The notes beneath the pieces were generated by a model. That model saw only the letters and a program-made list of their open reading frames with translations. It had not been told where the DNA came from and made no database searches. DNA of 40,204 bases, taken from NCBI GenBank assembly GCA_947074145.1, contig CAMTOJ010000029.1:1-40204 (forward strand), in the 5' to 3' direction. Numbering within the stretch: the stretch's first letter is position 1; each line of letters starts with the position of its first letter. Below, one piece after another: positions 9,476 to 18,608 of the stretch. Source of the DNA: an uncultured Bacteroidales bacterium (GTDB lineage Bacteria > Bacteroidota > Bacteroidia > Bacteroidales > JAUNSR01). Made by a program: the position numbers and the translations under genes.

Positions 9476-12025
9476 CTATTGGGAAATTCTTCTGTTCGGA
9501 GATTCATCCATATATAAATATGAATCTTTATATCCTCCTAAATCCACCACTATTTTTTGAAACACTATTCCCGAATCAAGAGGCTTAAGATTTAAAATAT
9601 AATCCTCACTATTTTGTTTTGGTAACCTTAGTCGCACCTTTTTTTCCACAATTCTTCTGGCTACTGTGGGATAGAAAACTGTATATATATTCTCAGGATC
9701 TTCATTCAGGTTATGATTAAAATTCACTACCTTATTTTCTGCTCCCTCAAATCCGACACTATATTCATGCCCTTTTTTATTATGAAAATCAAGAGTAGAT
9801 TTAACTATCACATATACATCAACTTCATTGATATCGTTAGGAATGGTCATACGATAACTCAAAGACGCATTTTCAATATCTGTAGAATAAGGCATTAAAG
9901 CTATGCCACTTAATGTTCTTCCCAAATAGGGTATGACAGTCCATTTCGCAGCACTTGCAGAATCTGCCATATAGAAATGCTCCGCCTCTATTGAAACAAC
10001 ATTATTCTTGGGTACAAAACAATAACCTCCATATAAATTATCAGTTTCATCAATTCTAAAAGTTTTAGGAAGTATATTATCTTCAAAATTATCATTCCAT
10101 GAAGTATAACCGATATGTTTCTGAATCATCATATTTTTCCATTTCCCATCGGACATCACGTTATTATAATCAAAACATAAATCCTTATCCCTTTTAAAAG
10201 CCTTTTCTACCAAATCAGCCCACTCATTAGCCTGAGGATTATTCTCATTATAAAGCTTATGATTCATAGCTTGAGAATAATACATCTCATATAGATTAGC
10301 CATCGCCTGTATCGGAAATAATATCAATTGCTTGTAAGCATCTTTATATTGTGGATTTAAAGCTATAAATTGTCTGAGAGCTTCAGCCTCTAACTTTATA
10401 AATTCATCGGTAACCTGTTTCCACTCACCTGTATTAATATTATAAGTATTCTTGTCAAGCATCTCGGCAGTAACTCGTCCGGCATACTTACAATATAGAT
10501 TTAAGATTCGCTTTGCTTCTTCGGCATTATCCTGTCCGAATTGCTGAGCACAAAATAAACTTGCATGATTCAGTAACGTTGATGCTGTATATTTTGTAGG
10601 ATTCCAAGCCATATCCAAAAACAAAGAGATTGGATATTCCATCGGTTTCAGGTCTCCCACATTAAGAACCCAAAGTTTATCCACACCATAATCATAAGTC
10701 AACTGCAATTGCTCCCACATATTCTGGATAGGAGTTACATTTAGCCATTTTGAATTTCTTGGAGCACCCACATAATCCACATGATAATACATTCCCCAAC
10801 CACCAGGGTGCTTTCGCTCTTTTTCATTAGGAAGACGTCTTACATTCCCCCAATTATCATCACAAAGTAACATTATAACATCATCTGGCACACGTAAACC
10901 CTTATCATAATAATCAAGAACCTCTTTATAAAGAGCCCATACCTGAGGCGTTTTATTAGCAGCTTTACCTGTATATTTTTCTATTATCTTACGTTGATTC
11001 TTAATCACTTTCTCCAACAACTTGACATCAGCTTCCTCACTCATTGCCTCGTCACCATCACCCCTCATTCCTATCGTTATTACATCCTCGGTATCTTTCA
11101 CCCTTTTTATACCATCAATAAAGAAGCTGTCAATTGTTTTTTGATTAGAAGCATAATTCCATTTACCGTATTCATTTCTATTTCTTGCCCATTCCTGATG
11201 ATTGCGTGCCATAGGTTCATGATGAGAGGTACTAATCACAATACCCATATCGTTTGCAAGTTTACTATTCAAGGGATCATCTCCATAAAAGGCCCAACTC
11301 CACATTGCAGGCCATAAAAAATTCCCACGCAATCTTAATATAAGTTCGAAAACCCTGCCATAAAATCTATGATCACCATAATCGGTACCGTAAGTATGCT
11401 TAACCCACCCTGTAAGACAAGGAGCCTCATCGTTAAGAAAAATGCCTCTATATTTTACGGCCGGTTCGCCAGCTGTATAAATACCCTTTTTTATAGCCAG
11501 ATTATCTCTTTTTTCAATAGGAACATCAGCCCAGTCATACCATGGTGAAACACCTATCTGTTCCGATAATTCGTAAACTCCATAAATAGTTCCTCTTTTG
11601 TCACTTCCTGCTATAATCAAAGCCTCATCAACCCCATCAAAAGGATTCTTGACAATAGAAAGAATATATTTCTCATTTTTATTTTTAAGCAGATTAGGGT
11701 CTATTTTCTTAGATTTTATAAGATCCTTAATATATTTACTATTTACAGAACCTATAATAATTAATTTTTCGGAGTTTGGATTATCCAATAAATCAGGTGA
11801 AATTCCACATACTGAATTGAAATCTTTACATAGATTATTTACGGCCAATAATATGCCAATATCATCATTCTTATCAATAAGAATATTATTGGGTGAGCCA
11901 TTGTCTATTAAACTAAAATAATCATCGGAGATAAAGTCTGATGTTATTCCATAATTATCCTTTGCGAGAATCGTATTACTTAAAACTTCAAGTAAACAAA
12001 AAAACAGTATACACCTTAGTTTCAT
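9476..12025 (-). CDS. GH115 xylan alpha-1,2-glucuronidase
   Basis: This 849-residue protein starts with a signal peptide (MKLRCILFFCLLEVLSNTILA). It matches GH115 along its length: an N-terminal GH20-like alpha/beta domain with the GTIYGVYELSEQIGVSPWYDWADVP segment, then the catalytic TIM barrel with KYRGIFLNDE, LRLRGNFLWPAMW, ISTSHHEPMARN, TIGMRGDGDEAM and LLCDDNWGNVRRLP. A helical region and a C-terminal beta-sandwich (from about residue 680, VSIEAEHFYMAD) follow. GH115 enzymes remove (4-O-methyl-)glucuronic acid linked alpha-1,2 to xylose, including from internal xylose units of long chains. It is the first gene of the minus-strand GH unit. The glucuronate it frees is the substrate of the uxaC/uxuA genes about 3-6 kb away. 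Confidence 0.95.
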   Translation of the reverse strand: MKLRCILFFCLLEVLSNTILAKDNYGITSDFISDDYFSLIDNGSPNNILIDKNDDIGILLAVNNLCKDFNSVCGISPDLLDNPNSEKLIIIGSVNSKYIKDLIKSKKIDPNLLKNKNEKYILSIVKNPFDGVDEALIIAGSDKRGTIYGVYELSEQIGVSPWYDWADVPIEKRDNLAIKKGIYTAGEPAVKYRGIFLNDEAPCLTGWVKHTYGTDYGDHRFYGRVFELILRLRGNFLWPAMWSWAFYGDDPLNSKLANDMGIVISTSHHEPMARNHQEWARNRNEYGKWNYASNQKTIDSFFIDGIKRVKDTEDVITIGMRGDGDEAMSEEADVKLLEKVIKNQRKIIEKYTGKAANKTPQVWALYKEVLDYYDKGLRVPDDVIMLLCDDNWGNVRRLPNEKERKHPGGWGMYYHVDYVGAPRNSKWLNVTPIQNMWEQLQLTYDYGVDKLWVLNVGDLKPMEYPISLFLDMAWNPTKYTASTLLNHASLFCAQQFGQDNAEEAKRILNLYCKYAGRVTAEMLDKNTYNINTGEWKQVTDEFIKLEAEALRQFIALNPQYKDAYKQLILFPIQAMANLYEMYYSQAMNHKLYNENNPQANEWADLVEKAFKRDKDLCFDYNNVMSDGKWKNMMIQKHIGYTSWNDNFEDNILPKTFRIDETDNLYGGYCFVPKNNVVSIEAEHFYMADSASAAKWTVIPYLGRTLSGIALMPYSTDIENASLSYRMTIPNDINEVDVYVIVKSTLDFHNKKGHEYSVGFEGAENKVVNFNHNLNEDPENIYTVFYPTVARRIVEKKVRLRLPKQNSEDYILNLKPLDSGIVFQKIVVDLGGYKDSYLYMDESPNRRISQ

Positions 12026-12097
12026 ATTAGGAATTTCAAAAGTTGTGTTTTTCGATAAAAAGCAATAATGTTGTTTTAAAGGAATGAGCCATTATTA

Positions 12098-12128
12098 CAA
12101 ACTTAATTAACTCAAAATTAGCTACAAT
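12098..12128 (-). promoter_or_regulatory. Candidate Bacteroidota promoter for the GH115 operon
   Basis: On the minus strand, TAAGTTTG at 12105-12098 fits the TAnnTTTG -7 consensus. ATTG at 12128-12125 is a weak -33 element with a 19-base spacer. The start codon would be about 65 bases downstream of the expected transcription start. Confidence 0.4.
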
Positions 12129-12223
12129 CTTTATAATATCTCATAGATTTTGTTACGAACAACAACATCTTATGAACCAAAAATATTAGATATGAAACAA
12201 AAAAGTATAATCATGATACATAA

Positions 12224-12252
12224 TTATAACAATGATTGAATCATTGTTATAA
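12224..12252. repeat. Perfect 14-bp inverted repeat upstream of the GH operon
   Basis: TTATAACAATGATT, one base, then AATCATTGTTATAA. The one-base loop argues against a normal terminator hairpin. It lies about 100 bases upstream of the candidate promoter, so it may be a dimeric regulator site. This is inference only. Confidence 0.5.
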
Positions 12253-12271
12253 TAAAAGGGTTTAGAATAAA

Positions 12272-12310
12272 AAAAATCTACATCTTCATAGTAAGAGGAT
12301 GTAGATTTTT
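12272..12310 (-). terminator. Intrinsic terminator after the MATE gene
   Basis: A 16-bp stem (12272-12287 with 12295-12310, one G-T pair) encloses the 7-base loop ATAGTAA. On the minus strand it ends in a T run. It lies 44 bases after the MATE stop. Confidence 0.85.
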
Positions 12311-12353
12311 ATCTTTTATATAACTGTTATTAAAGAAAGATGAATTTAAAATC

Positions 12354-13730
12354 TTAAGCGGCTAATACATCATTAATCTTATGAGATTGTTCGAGGCTGT
12401 ATATTTTAGTTTTTTTTCTGAATCTCAACATAAACAAAACAGAAGCGGCAGTAAGTCCGGCTATAAAACCTACCCATACTCCCATTACACCATAACCAAG
12501 AACAAAACCAAAGAAATAACCTATAGGAATATTAAGAAGTAAATAAGAGATTACAGCGTATATCATAGGTGCTTTGACATCTGCTATACCTCTCAATGCC
12601 CCTAATGCAACATTCTGTAATCCGTCAGGAAGAAGATAAATCGATAATATAATCATCAAGTCAGCTGCCATTTTAATTACTTCCTGATCATTTGTAAATA
12701 ACAAAGGGATCTGAGTACGAAAAAGAAGTATTAAAATATCACATATTATTACTGAGAAAATTGTAAGATGATATGAAGCAATAGCAGCCTTTCGCATATC
12801 ATCTATTTTACCTAAACCAAACTGATGGCTCACTCTGATTGTTGTTCCGGCACTCAATCCACAAAGTATCATAAATACCATAGTAGAGATATTCATTGCA
12901 ATTTGATGACTTGCCAAAGTAACGGCACCAAGCCATCCGGCCATAATAGTTGTAAATCCGAAAGCAATCTGCTCTACTAAAATCTGAGCTCCTATGGGCA
13001 TTCCGACATTGAAAAGATTTTTTACGTAAGAAAATGAGAATTCTGATTTATTGAAAAAAGAGAAATATCTTCTTAAACTACTTTTATTTATAAAGACAAC
13101 CATAAAAGCAATTGGCATCAGTATCCTGGCAATCATAGTTGCATATGCAGCACCCAAAACACCCAATTCCGGGAACCCCAATTTACCATATATCAATACA
13201 TAATTAAGTGCTATGTTTATCACATTGGTAACAATTGTTATAATCATTGCTACGCGTGTATTACCTATTCCCTCCATAAATTGTTTGAAAGAGAAGAATA
13301 TTAACATCGGAATAAGTGAAATAAGCATTATACGGAAGTAAGGAACTCCAAAGGCTACTACTTCAGGATCTTGTCCCATTAAATGCATAAAAAAGGAACC
13401 CCCTAACATTATAAGGATTATCAATCCTCCTAATAAAAGATTCAACACAAAAGAGTTTTGAAAAAGTTTTGCACATTTACGATCTTCTCCACGAGCTGCA
13501 CTTTGTCCCACAAGAGGTGTCAACCCCATTGAAGTACCCATTATAAACATCATACCTACCATAAAAACAGCCCCGGCAAACGATACCGAAGCAAGTTGAG
13601 TAGCACCAAGTCGTCCCACCATCATGGAATCGGCAAATTGTACAACTACCTGACCTAATTGTGAAAGAATCACAGGCACAGCAACAGCTAAATTCCTTTT
13701 ATAAAAAGGAAAATACATCTTAAAATTCAT
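12354..13730 (-). CDS. MATE family multidrug/sodium efflux transporter
   Basis: This 458-residue integral membrane protein has about twelve hydrophobic helices. It shows the two-fold internal repeat of the NorM-type MATE fold, with typical segments such as PVILSQLGQVVVQFADSMMV near the N terminus and GMPIGAQILVEQIAFGFTT at the start of the second half. MATE pumps export cationic drugs or metabolites using sodium or proton gradients. The length matches the family. It has its own terminator and appears unlinked in function to the xylan genes. Any promoter must lie inside the GC-richer patch just upstream (13740-13920), which may therefore affect its expression. The substrate cannot be told from sequence. 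Confidence 0.93.
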   Translation of the reverse strand: MNFKMYFPFYKRNLAVAVPVILSQLGQVVVQFADSMMVGRLGATQLASVSFAGAVFMVGMMFIMGTSMGLTPLVGQSAARGEDRKCAKLFQNSFVLNLLLGGLIILIMLGGSFFMHLMGQDPEVVAFGVPYFRIMLISLIPMLIFFSFKQFMEGIGNTRVAMIITIVTNVINIALNYVLIYGKLGFPELGVLGAAYATMIARILMPIAFMVVFINKSSLRRYFSFFNKSEFSFSYVKNLFNVGMPIGAQILVEQIAFGFTTIMAGWLGAVTLASHQIAMNISTMVFMILCGLSAGTTIRVSHQFGLGKIDDMRKAAIASYHLTIFSVIICDILILLFRTQIPLLFTNDQEVIKMAADLMIILSIYLLPDGLQNVALGALRGIADVKAPMIYAVISYLLLNIPIGYFFGFVLGYGVMGVWVGFIAGLTAASVLFMLRFRKKTKIYSLEQSHKINDVLAA

Positions 13731-13739
13731 ATTAAAATT

Positions 13740-13920
13740 GCTTGTTCAGTAAGACGTAACGTATGAGGCTACGACTTAGGCTTAAGGCAATAAAAAAGTG
13801 ATGGCGTACGCCCTTTGCGTAACACAGCTCTCCTGCCTTTGGATAAGGACTATCCGGGAAAATGGATGCTTTGATCACAAAATTACCCGCTGAAGGTTTA
13901 TTTTTTCTAAGCATCAGCAA
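13740..13920. repeat. GC-richer structured patch, possible dispersed repeat or small RNA
   Basis: About 43% of these bases are G or C, against roughly a third in the surroundings. It contains the perfect palindrome GGCGTACGCC (13803-13812) and a small hairpin GGATA-AGGAC-TATCC (13851-13865). A 71-codon reading frame crosses it on the minus strand (13947-13732), but it opens with TTG, has no recognisable domain, and ends one base before the MATE start. I favour a non-coding or repeat-derived element over a protein gene. No second copy was found in this window. Confidence 0.4.
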
Positions 13921-14001
13921 AGGTATTATCAAAAAATATGAGTTCAAAACATGAAAAGGAAACTTTTTTATTATTAGCTTTTTTTTCGGAACTTATATAT
14001 T

Positions 14002-14583
14002 TTACACAACGAATCCCATTAATTGTCGAATTTTGTCTGCATTATTTTTGGTGGTCAAATTTTCAAGTAACAATAAAGCTACATCTATCGCCGTTGAAGG
14101 ATTCCATGAAGTGATTATCTTGTCATCCATTACAATAGGTTGATGCATTATATTTACGCCAAATTCCTTTAATGCTTCTCTCCGTATAGGATTATTATAT
14201 ACAGTACCATTCTTTCCTTTCAAAATACCACTTTTACCAATTGGTAAAGCTCCAACGCAAATTGATGCTATAATCTTATCTTTTTCTTTAAATCCACGTA
14301 TTAAATCTAAGAATTTATCATCATAGGCATCATTATAAAAACCATATACCTCAAATCCGCCGGGTATTGCTAATGCATCAAATGTAGAAATATCAATATC
14401 ATCTATTAAATAATCTACAATAAAACGCTGATTAAAAGAACTTTTAATTTCTTTTCTCAAACCACAAGTGAATAATTCCGTCGATTTATCTCCCTCTTCA
14501 AGATTCCAACCAATAACATCGATAAATACGCATGCTTCAAATGTTTCAAAACCATCTGCCAATAATAATAATACCTTTTTCAT
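14002..14583 (-). CDS. DJ-1/PfpI family protein
   Basis: This 193-residue cytoplasmic protein has the class I glutamine amidotransferase-like fold of the DJ-1/PfpI family. It shows VLLLLADGFETFEA at the N terminus (with acidic Glu13/Glu16 where DJ-1 has its conserved Glu), DALAIPGGFE, and the nucleophile elbow ASICVGALPIGK with Cys109. The C-terminal ITSWNPSTAIDVALLLLE segment is also typical. Family members act as redox-sensing chaperones, glyoxalases or protein-repair enzymes, and the sequence does not separate these roles. It is a single gene on the minus strand. Nothing ties it to the uronate genes downstream. No terminator is evident between its stop and the GC-richer patch. Confidence 0.88.
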   Translation of the reverse strand: MKKVLLLLADGFETFEACVFIDVIGWNLEEGDKSTELFTCGLRKEIKSSFNQRFIVDYLIDDIDISTFDALAIPGGFEVYGFYNDAYDDKFLDLIRGFKEKDKIIASICVGALPIGKSGILKGKNGTVYNNPIRREALKEFGVNIMHQPIVMDDKIITSWNPSTAIDVALLLLENLTTKNNADKIRQLMGFVV

Positions 14584-14894
14584 TTAAATTATTTCTTTTA
14601 TAATACTTAAATAAATCATTACTAAAAAGAAGATTAAGTGACTATATATAAACTTTCCCTAACTGCAAAATCATCAATTAATAGAGCTATGTTTTTGCTT
14701 TATAAATTTATTTTAATAAAAAATATATACTACAAAGATATAAAATCAAGATTGAAAAATTATAGTTTTTATTTCTTATACGAATTCATATCATTACAGC
14801 ACACAATATCGAATTAATATAAATAAAATAACCCGAAAAATAACGATTAATTATTTTTCGGGTTATTCATTCTATTTAGGTATCTATTAAAACT
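14584..14894. other. Intergenic region of 311 bases
   Basis: It lies between the DJ-1 start and the SDR stop. It contains the SDR terminator (14827-14867) and, on the minus strand, a TATCTTTG box (14740-14733) that fits a -7 element for the DJ-1 gene but has no good -33 partner. Nothing else was seen. Confidence 0.5.
14827..14867 (-). terminator. Intrinsic terminator after the SDR/uxuA operon
   Basis: A perfect 17-bp stem (AATAACCCGAAAAATAA at 14827-14843 with its complement at 14851-14867) has a 7-base loop. It lies 28 bases past the SDR stop on the minus strand. Confidence 0.88.
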
Positions 14895-15704
14895 TTAAAC
14901 ACCACTAAAAGAACTAAAACCTCCATCCACAGGAATTATTGCACCCGTTATAAAGCTTGCCGCATCGCTGCAAAGAAACTGAACTGCACCATTTAGCTCA
15001 GAGATATCACCAAAACGACGCATTGGAGTTTTTGCAATAACCTTTTTACTACGATCTGTCAAACTTCCATCCGGATTTATTAGAATATTTCGATTTTGAT
15101 TACCTATGAAAAAGCCCGGAGCTATCGCATTAACGCGTATCTTCTCACTAAACTTTATAGCCATTTCTGCAGCTAACCAACGTGTAAAATTCTCAATAGC
15201 ACTTTTAGCCATTGAATAACCGGGGACACGAGTAATAGCATCATAAGCAGCCATAGATGAAACATTGATTATGCTTCCCTTCTTTGATTCACTCATCACT
15301 TTACCAAATACAAGACAAGGATATACAGATCCATTAAGATTAAGATCTACAACCTTATTAAGATCCTCTATTTTCATATCAAAAATATCCTGATCCTCGG
15401 TTAAAGTTCCTCCCGGAATATTTCCACCTGCTGCATTTACCAGAATGTCAATAGTCCCATAATTCTCTATAATTATATCTTTAACTTGATTTAGGGCCTC
15501 TATATCAAGCACATTACATGTATATCCTTTTACCTCTCCAAATTCTGATAGTTTCTTAACTGCAGAGGCCACTCTATCTTCATGAGCACCAAGAATTATA
15601 ACTTTCACTCCGGATTTTAATAAGCCTTCGGCAATATTACTTCCTAATACCCCAGACCCACCGGTTATTACTGCTACCTGTCCTTTAATATCAAATTGAT
15701 TCAT
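14895..15704 (-). CDS. uxuB: SDR family D-mannonate oxidoreductase (fructuronate reductase)
   Basis: This 269-residue classical short-chain dehydrogenase has the glycine-rich cofactor motif TGGSGVLG (residues 14-21) and NAAG (90-93). It carries the catalytic Ser150-Tyr163-Lys167 set (NVSSMAAY, YSMAK) and a C-terminal FLCSDAASFITGAIIPVDGG typical of FabG-like enzymes. It follows uxuA by 42 bases on the same strand. In Bacteroidota such an SDR next to uxuA is the D-mannonate oxidoreductase that reduces D-fructuronate to D-mannonate, replacing the unrelated long-chain UxuB of Escherichia coli. The SDR family is certain. The specific reaction rests on gene context, so the symbol is a functional label, not a homology claim. 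Confidence 0.85.
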   Translation of the reverse strand: MNQFDIKGQVAVITGGSGVLGSNIAEGLLKSGVKVIILGAHEDRVASAVKKLSEFGEVKGYTCNVLDIEALNQVKDIIIENYGTIDILVNAAGGNIPGGTLTEDQDIFDMKIEDLNKVVDLNLNGSVYPCLVFGKVMSESKKGSIINVSSMAAYDAITRVPGYSMAKSAIENFTRWLAAEMAIKFSEKIRVNAIAPGFFIGNQNRNILINPDGSLTDRSKKVIAKTPMRRFGDISELNGAVQFLCSDAASFITGAIIPVDGGFSSFSGV

Positions 15705-15746
15705 TGTGTTTTTCGTTGTTTTTAATATATTAATTATTGTTCTTTA

Positions 15747-16961
15747 TTATAAAGTATATGTACCATGCACTTTTGATTCATCAACCTTCATATTTTTTAT
15801 TTCATCTTTAACTACAGCAATCATCCCTTCAACCTGAGCTAAAGCAAACATCCTACCAATTAAAGCATATCCGGGATTATAGTTATTCTTATCATCATCT
15901 AACATATTACGTCCATGATCAATTCTCATAGGTAATTTAGGTGATTGTTTTTCGAAAATTCTGATAAGATCAATAAGGTGTCCACGACCTTCAAGGTGAG
16001 AACTTTCAGTGAATGAACCATCACTTGTAGCTTCTGTACTTCTTAGATGAACAAAATGTGTTCTTTCGGCAAATTTCTTTGCTAAAACTCTAGTGTCATT
16101 ATGAACACCTGCACTTAATGACCCGGCACAAAAAGTAAGTCCGTTATGTGGATTATTCACAGCATTAAGAAACCAACTTATGTCTTCCTCATTAGTTACA
16201 ATCCTTGGTAGTCCCAAAACCTGGAACGGAGGATCATCCGGATGAACACACATATTTATACCATATTCATCACAGATTGGCATAATTGCGTTTAGAAAAT
16301 AACACATATTCTCTCTCAATTTGTTTCGATCTATCCCTTCATATTTCTTTAATAATTCTTTGAAAATTGAAACAGGATCAATGTCATTTTCATTTATATT
16401 CCCATTTACAAAACCTTGAGTTTTTACTATTATAGAATCAATCAATGATTTTTTTTCCTCCTCAGTGATTCTCTTTTCCAACTCCTCAACACGTTTTATC
16501 TCATTGTCTGTATAATCCTTTTCTGCTCCTACACGTTGCAATATTCGAATATCAAAATATGCAAACCTTATTCTGTCAAAATATAGAGATGTTGTTCCAT
16601 CCTCTCTTAAAAAATTAAGATCAGTTCTTATCCAATCTATAACCGGCATAAAATTATAACATATCGTCTTTATGCCACATTTCCCAAGATTTGCTAAACT
16701 AATCTTATAATTTTCTATAAGTTGATCTCTATCCTCTCCTCCATATTTTATAGATTCACTAACGGGCAAGCTTTCAACAACCGACCACCTTAATTTATGT
16801 GATTCTATATATTGCTTTAATTCACTTATATCCTTCAGACTCCATACCTCTCCATTGGGTATGGAATGTAGGGCAGTTACAATGCCTTCTACTCCGAATT
16901 GACGTAACATCGGAAGAGTAATCTTGTCTCCTTTTCCGAACCATCTCCATGTATTTTCCAT
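15747..16961 (-). CDS. uxuA: Mannonate dehydratase
   Basis: This 404-residue cytoplasmic enzyme is close to the usual UxuA length. It shows the family start TWRWFGKGDKITLPMLRQFG, the INMCVHPDDPP segment, TFCAGSLSAG, FVHLRSTEA and MRIDHGRNM; these His, Cys and Asp residues form the metal site in the family. UxuA removes water from D-mannonate to give 2-keto-3-deoxygluconate. It is the first gene of the minus-strand pair with the SDR. Its start is 191 bases from the divergent uxaC start, so the two units may share control. No KDG kinase or KDPG aldolase gene is in the window, so the last steps must be encoded elsewhere. Confidence 0.95.
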   Translation of the reverse strand: MENTWRWFGKGDKITLPMLRQFGVEGIVTALHSIPNGEVWSLKDISELKQYIESHKLRWSVVESLPVSESIKYGGEDRDQLIENYKISLANLGKCGIKTICYNFMPVIDWIRTDLNFLREDGTTSLYFDRIRFAYFDIRILQRVGAEKDYTDNEIKRVEELEKRITEEEKKSLIDSIIVKTQGFVNGNINENDIDPVSIFKELLKKYEGIDRNKLRENMCYFLNAIMPICDEYGINMCVHPDDPPFQVLGLPRIVTNEEDISWFLNAVNNPHNGLTFCAGSLSAGVHNDTRVLAKKFAERTHFVHLRSTEATSDGSFTESSHLEGRGHLIDLIRIFEKQSPKLPMRIDHGRNMLDDDKNNYNPGYALIGRMFALAQVEGMIAVVKDEIKNMKVDESKVHGTYTL

Positions 16962-17152
16962 GATTATTTATTAATATTTTATATGATTAGATATGATTGT
17001 TAATATAGAAAATTAAATAAATTAATAATATAAAATATTATACAAATTGCACCGCATTTTGAAACATAAGCATAAATATTTTTAGATTATTTGTTCATTT
17101 TGTTTAAAATGTTCTAATTTAACGCTTTGCAATATTAAAACAATCAAATACA

Positions 17153-18556
17153 ATGAAAAATTTTATGGATGAAGATTTTCTGTTAAGTACAGAAACAGCT
17201 AGGATATTGTATCATAATCATGCTGCAAAAATGCCAATTATCGACTACCATTGTCATCTTAACCCTGCTCTTATAGCTAATGATCATAAGTTCAGATCGA
17301 TGACTGAAATATGGCTTGAGGGCGATCATTATAAATGGAGAGCTATGCGAACCAATGGAATTAATGAACGATTTTGCACTGGTGAGGCTACCGATTGGGA
17401 GAAGTTTGAAAAATGGGCAGATACTGTACCAAATACATTTCGTAATCCACTTTATCCATGGACACATCTTGAACTTAAAACTGCATTTGGAATAGATAAG
17501 ATCTTAAAACCCTCCACAGCACGTGAGATTTATGATGAATGTAATAATAAATTATCTCTACCAGAATTCTCCGCAAAGGGTTTAATGAGAAAATATAATG
17601 TAGAAGTTGTCTGTACAACAGATGATCCGATCGATTCGCTTGAGCATCATATCAAAATCAGAAATAGTGGATTTGAAACAAAAGTTCTTCCAACCTGGCG
17701 ACCGGACAAAGCAATGGCAATCGATACGCCTGATATATTTCTTAATTATATAAATACACTTGGAGAAGTAAGTAATACGGATATTTCTAAATTTTCAGCA
17801 TTAGTAGATGCACTTAAAAAAAGGCATGATTTTTTTTCTTTACAGGGTTGTCGTCTTTCCGATCATGGATTAGAAGAGTTTTATGCAACTGATTATACAG
17901 ATCGTGAAATAGAATTGATTTTTGACAAAGCTCTTTCATCAAAACAGTTAAGCACAGAAGATATATTAAAATTCAAATCGGCTATGCTTGTCATATTTGG
18001 AGAGATGGATCATGAGAAAGGCTGGACTCAACAATTTCATTATGGCACAATAAGAAATAATAACTCTAAGATGATGAAACTTGTTGGACCGGATACAGGA
18101 TTTGATTCTATAGGAGAGTTTGCAACCGCCAAATCACTTTCACGCTTTCTTGACAGTTTAAATAGTAGAGATAAATTAACCAAAACTATTCTATACAATC
18201 TAAATCCGTCTGCCAATGAGATGATAGCCACAATGATTGGGAATTTTCAAGATGGGGTTACTCCGGGAAAGATTCAGTTTGGTTCCGGATGGTGGTTCTT
18301 AGACCAAAAAGATGGAATGACAAAACAAATTAACTCTCTATCAGTTTTAGGTCTTTTAAGTCGTTTTGTTGGTATGTTAACCGATTCAAGAAGTTTCCTT
18401 TCCTATCCTCGCCATGAATATTTCCGACGTACTTTATGCAATCTTATTGGTCAGGATGTTGAGAACGGAGAATTACCATACTCCGAGATTGATCAGATCG
18501 GAAAAATGATTGAGAATATTTCCTATTATAACGCAAAAAACTATTTCAATTTCTAA
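17153..18556 (+). CDS. uxaC: Glucuronate isomerase (uronate isomerase)
   Basis: This 467-residue protein matches the usual UxaC length. It has IIDYHCHLNP (HxH metal ligands of the amidohydrolase-like barrel), the VVCTTDDPIDSLEHH segment, VLPTWRPDKA, RLSDHGLEEF and GSGWWFLDQKDGM near the C terminus, all characteristic of the family. UxaC converts D-glucuronate to D-fructuronate and D-galacturonate to D-tagaturonate. With only the mannonate branch enzymes present here, glucuronate is the likely substrate. It is the first gene of a plus-strand pair with exuT, 52 bases apart. A weak promoter (TTTG at 17099-17102, 19 bases, then ACGCTTTG) precedes it, and I could not find a clear operator. Confidence 0.95.
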   Translation: MKNFMDEDFLLSTETARILYHNHAAKMPIIDYHCHLNPALIANDHKFRSMTEIWLEGDHYKWRAMRTNGINERFCTGEATDWEKFEKWADTVPNTFRNPLYPWTHLELKTAFGIDKILKPSTAREIYDECNNKLSLPEFSAKGLMRKYNVEVVCTTDDPIDSLEHHIKIRNSGFETKVLPTWRPDKAMAIDTPDIFLNYINTLGEVSNTDISKFSALVDALKKRHDFFSLQGCRLSDHGLEEFYATDYTDREIELIFDKALSSKQLSTEDILKFKSAMLVIFGEMDHEKGWTQQFHYGTIRNNNSKMMKLVGPDTGFDSIGEFATAKSLSRFLDSLNSRDKLTKTILYNLNPSANEMIATMIGNFQDGVTPGKIQFGSGWWFLDQKDGMTKQINSLSVLGLLSRFVGMLTDSRSFLSYPRHEYFRRTLCNLIGQDVENGELPYSEIDQIGKMIENISYYNAKNYFNF

Positions 18557-18608
18557 TAACCTCTTACAAACTAATATAATACATAACTAATAAATCTATA
18601 TATCTAAA

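Larger units (their letters stand above)
12026..12353. other. Intergenic region with GH operon promoter and MATE terminator
   Basis: This is 328 bases without a gene between the MATE stop and the GH115 start, both on the minus strand. It holds the MATE terminator (12272-12310), a 29-base perfect palindrome (12224-12252) and a candidate promoter for the GH operon (12098-12128). Nothing else was recognised. Confidence 0.6.

Noticed and set aside
13732..13947. 71-codon minus-strand frame before the MATE gene
   Set aside because: It opens with TTG, has no known domain, and its composition follows the GC-richer patch; treated as part of a repeat-like element.
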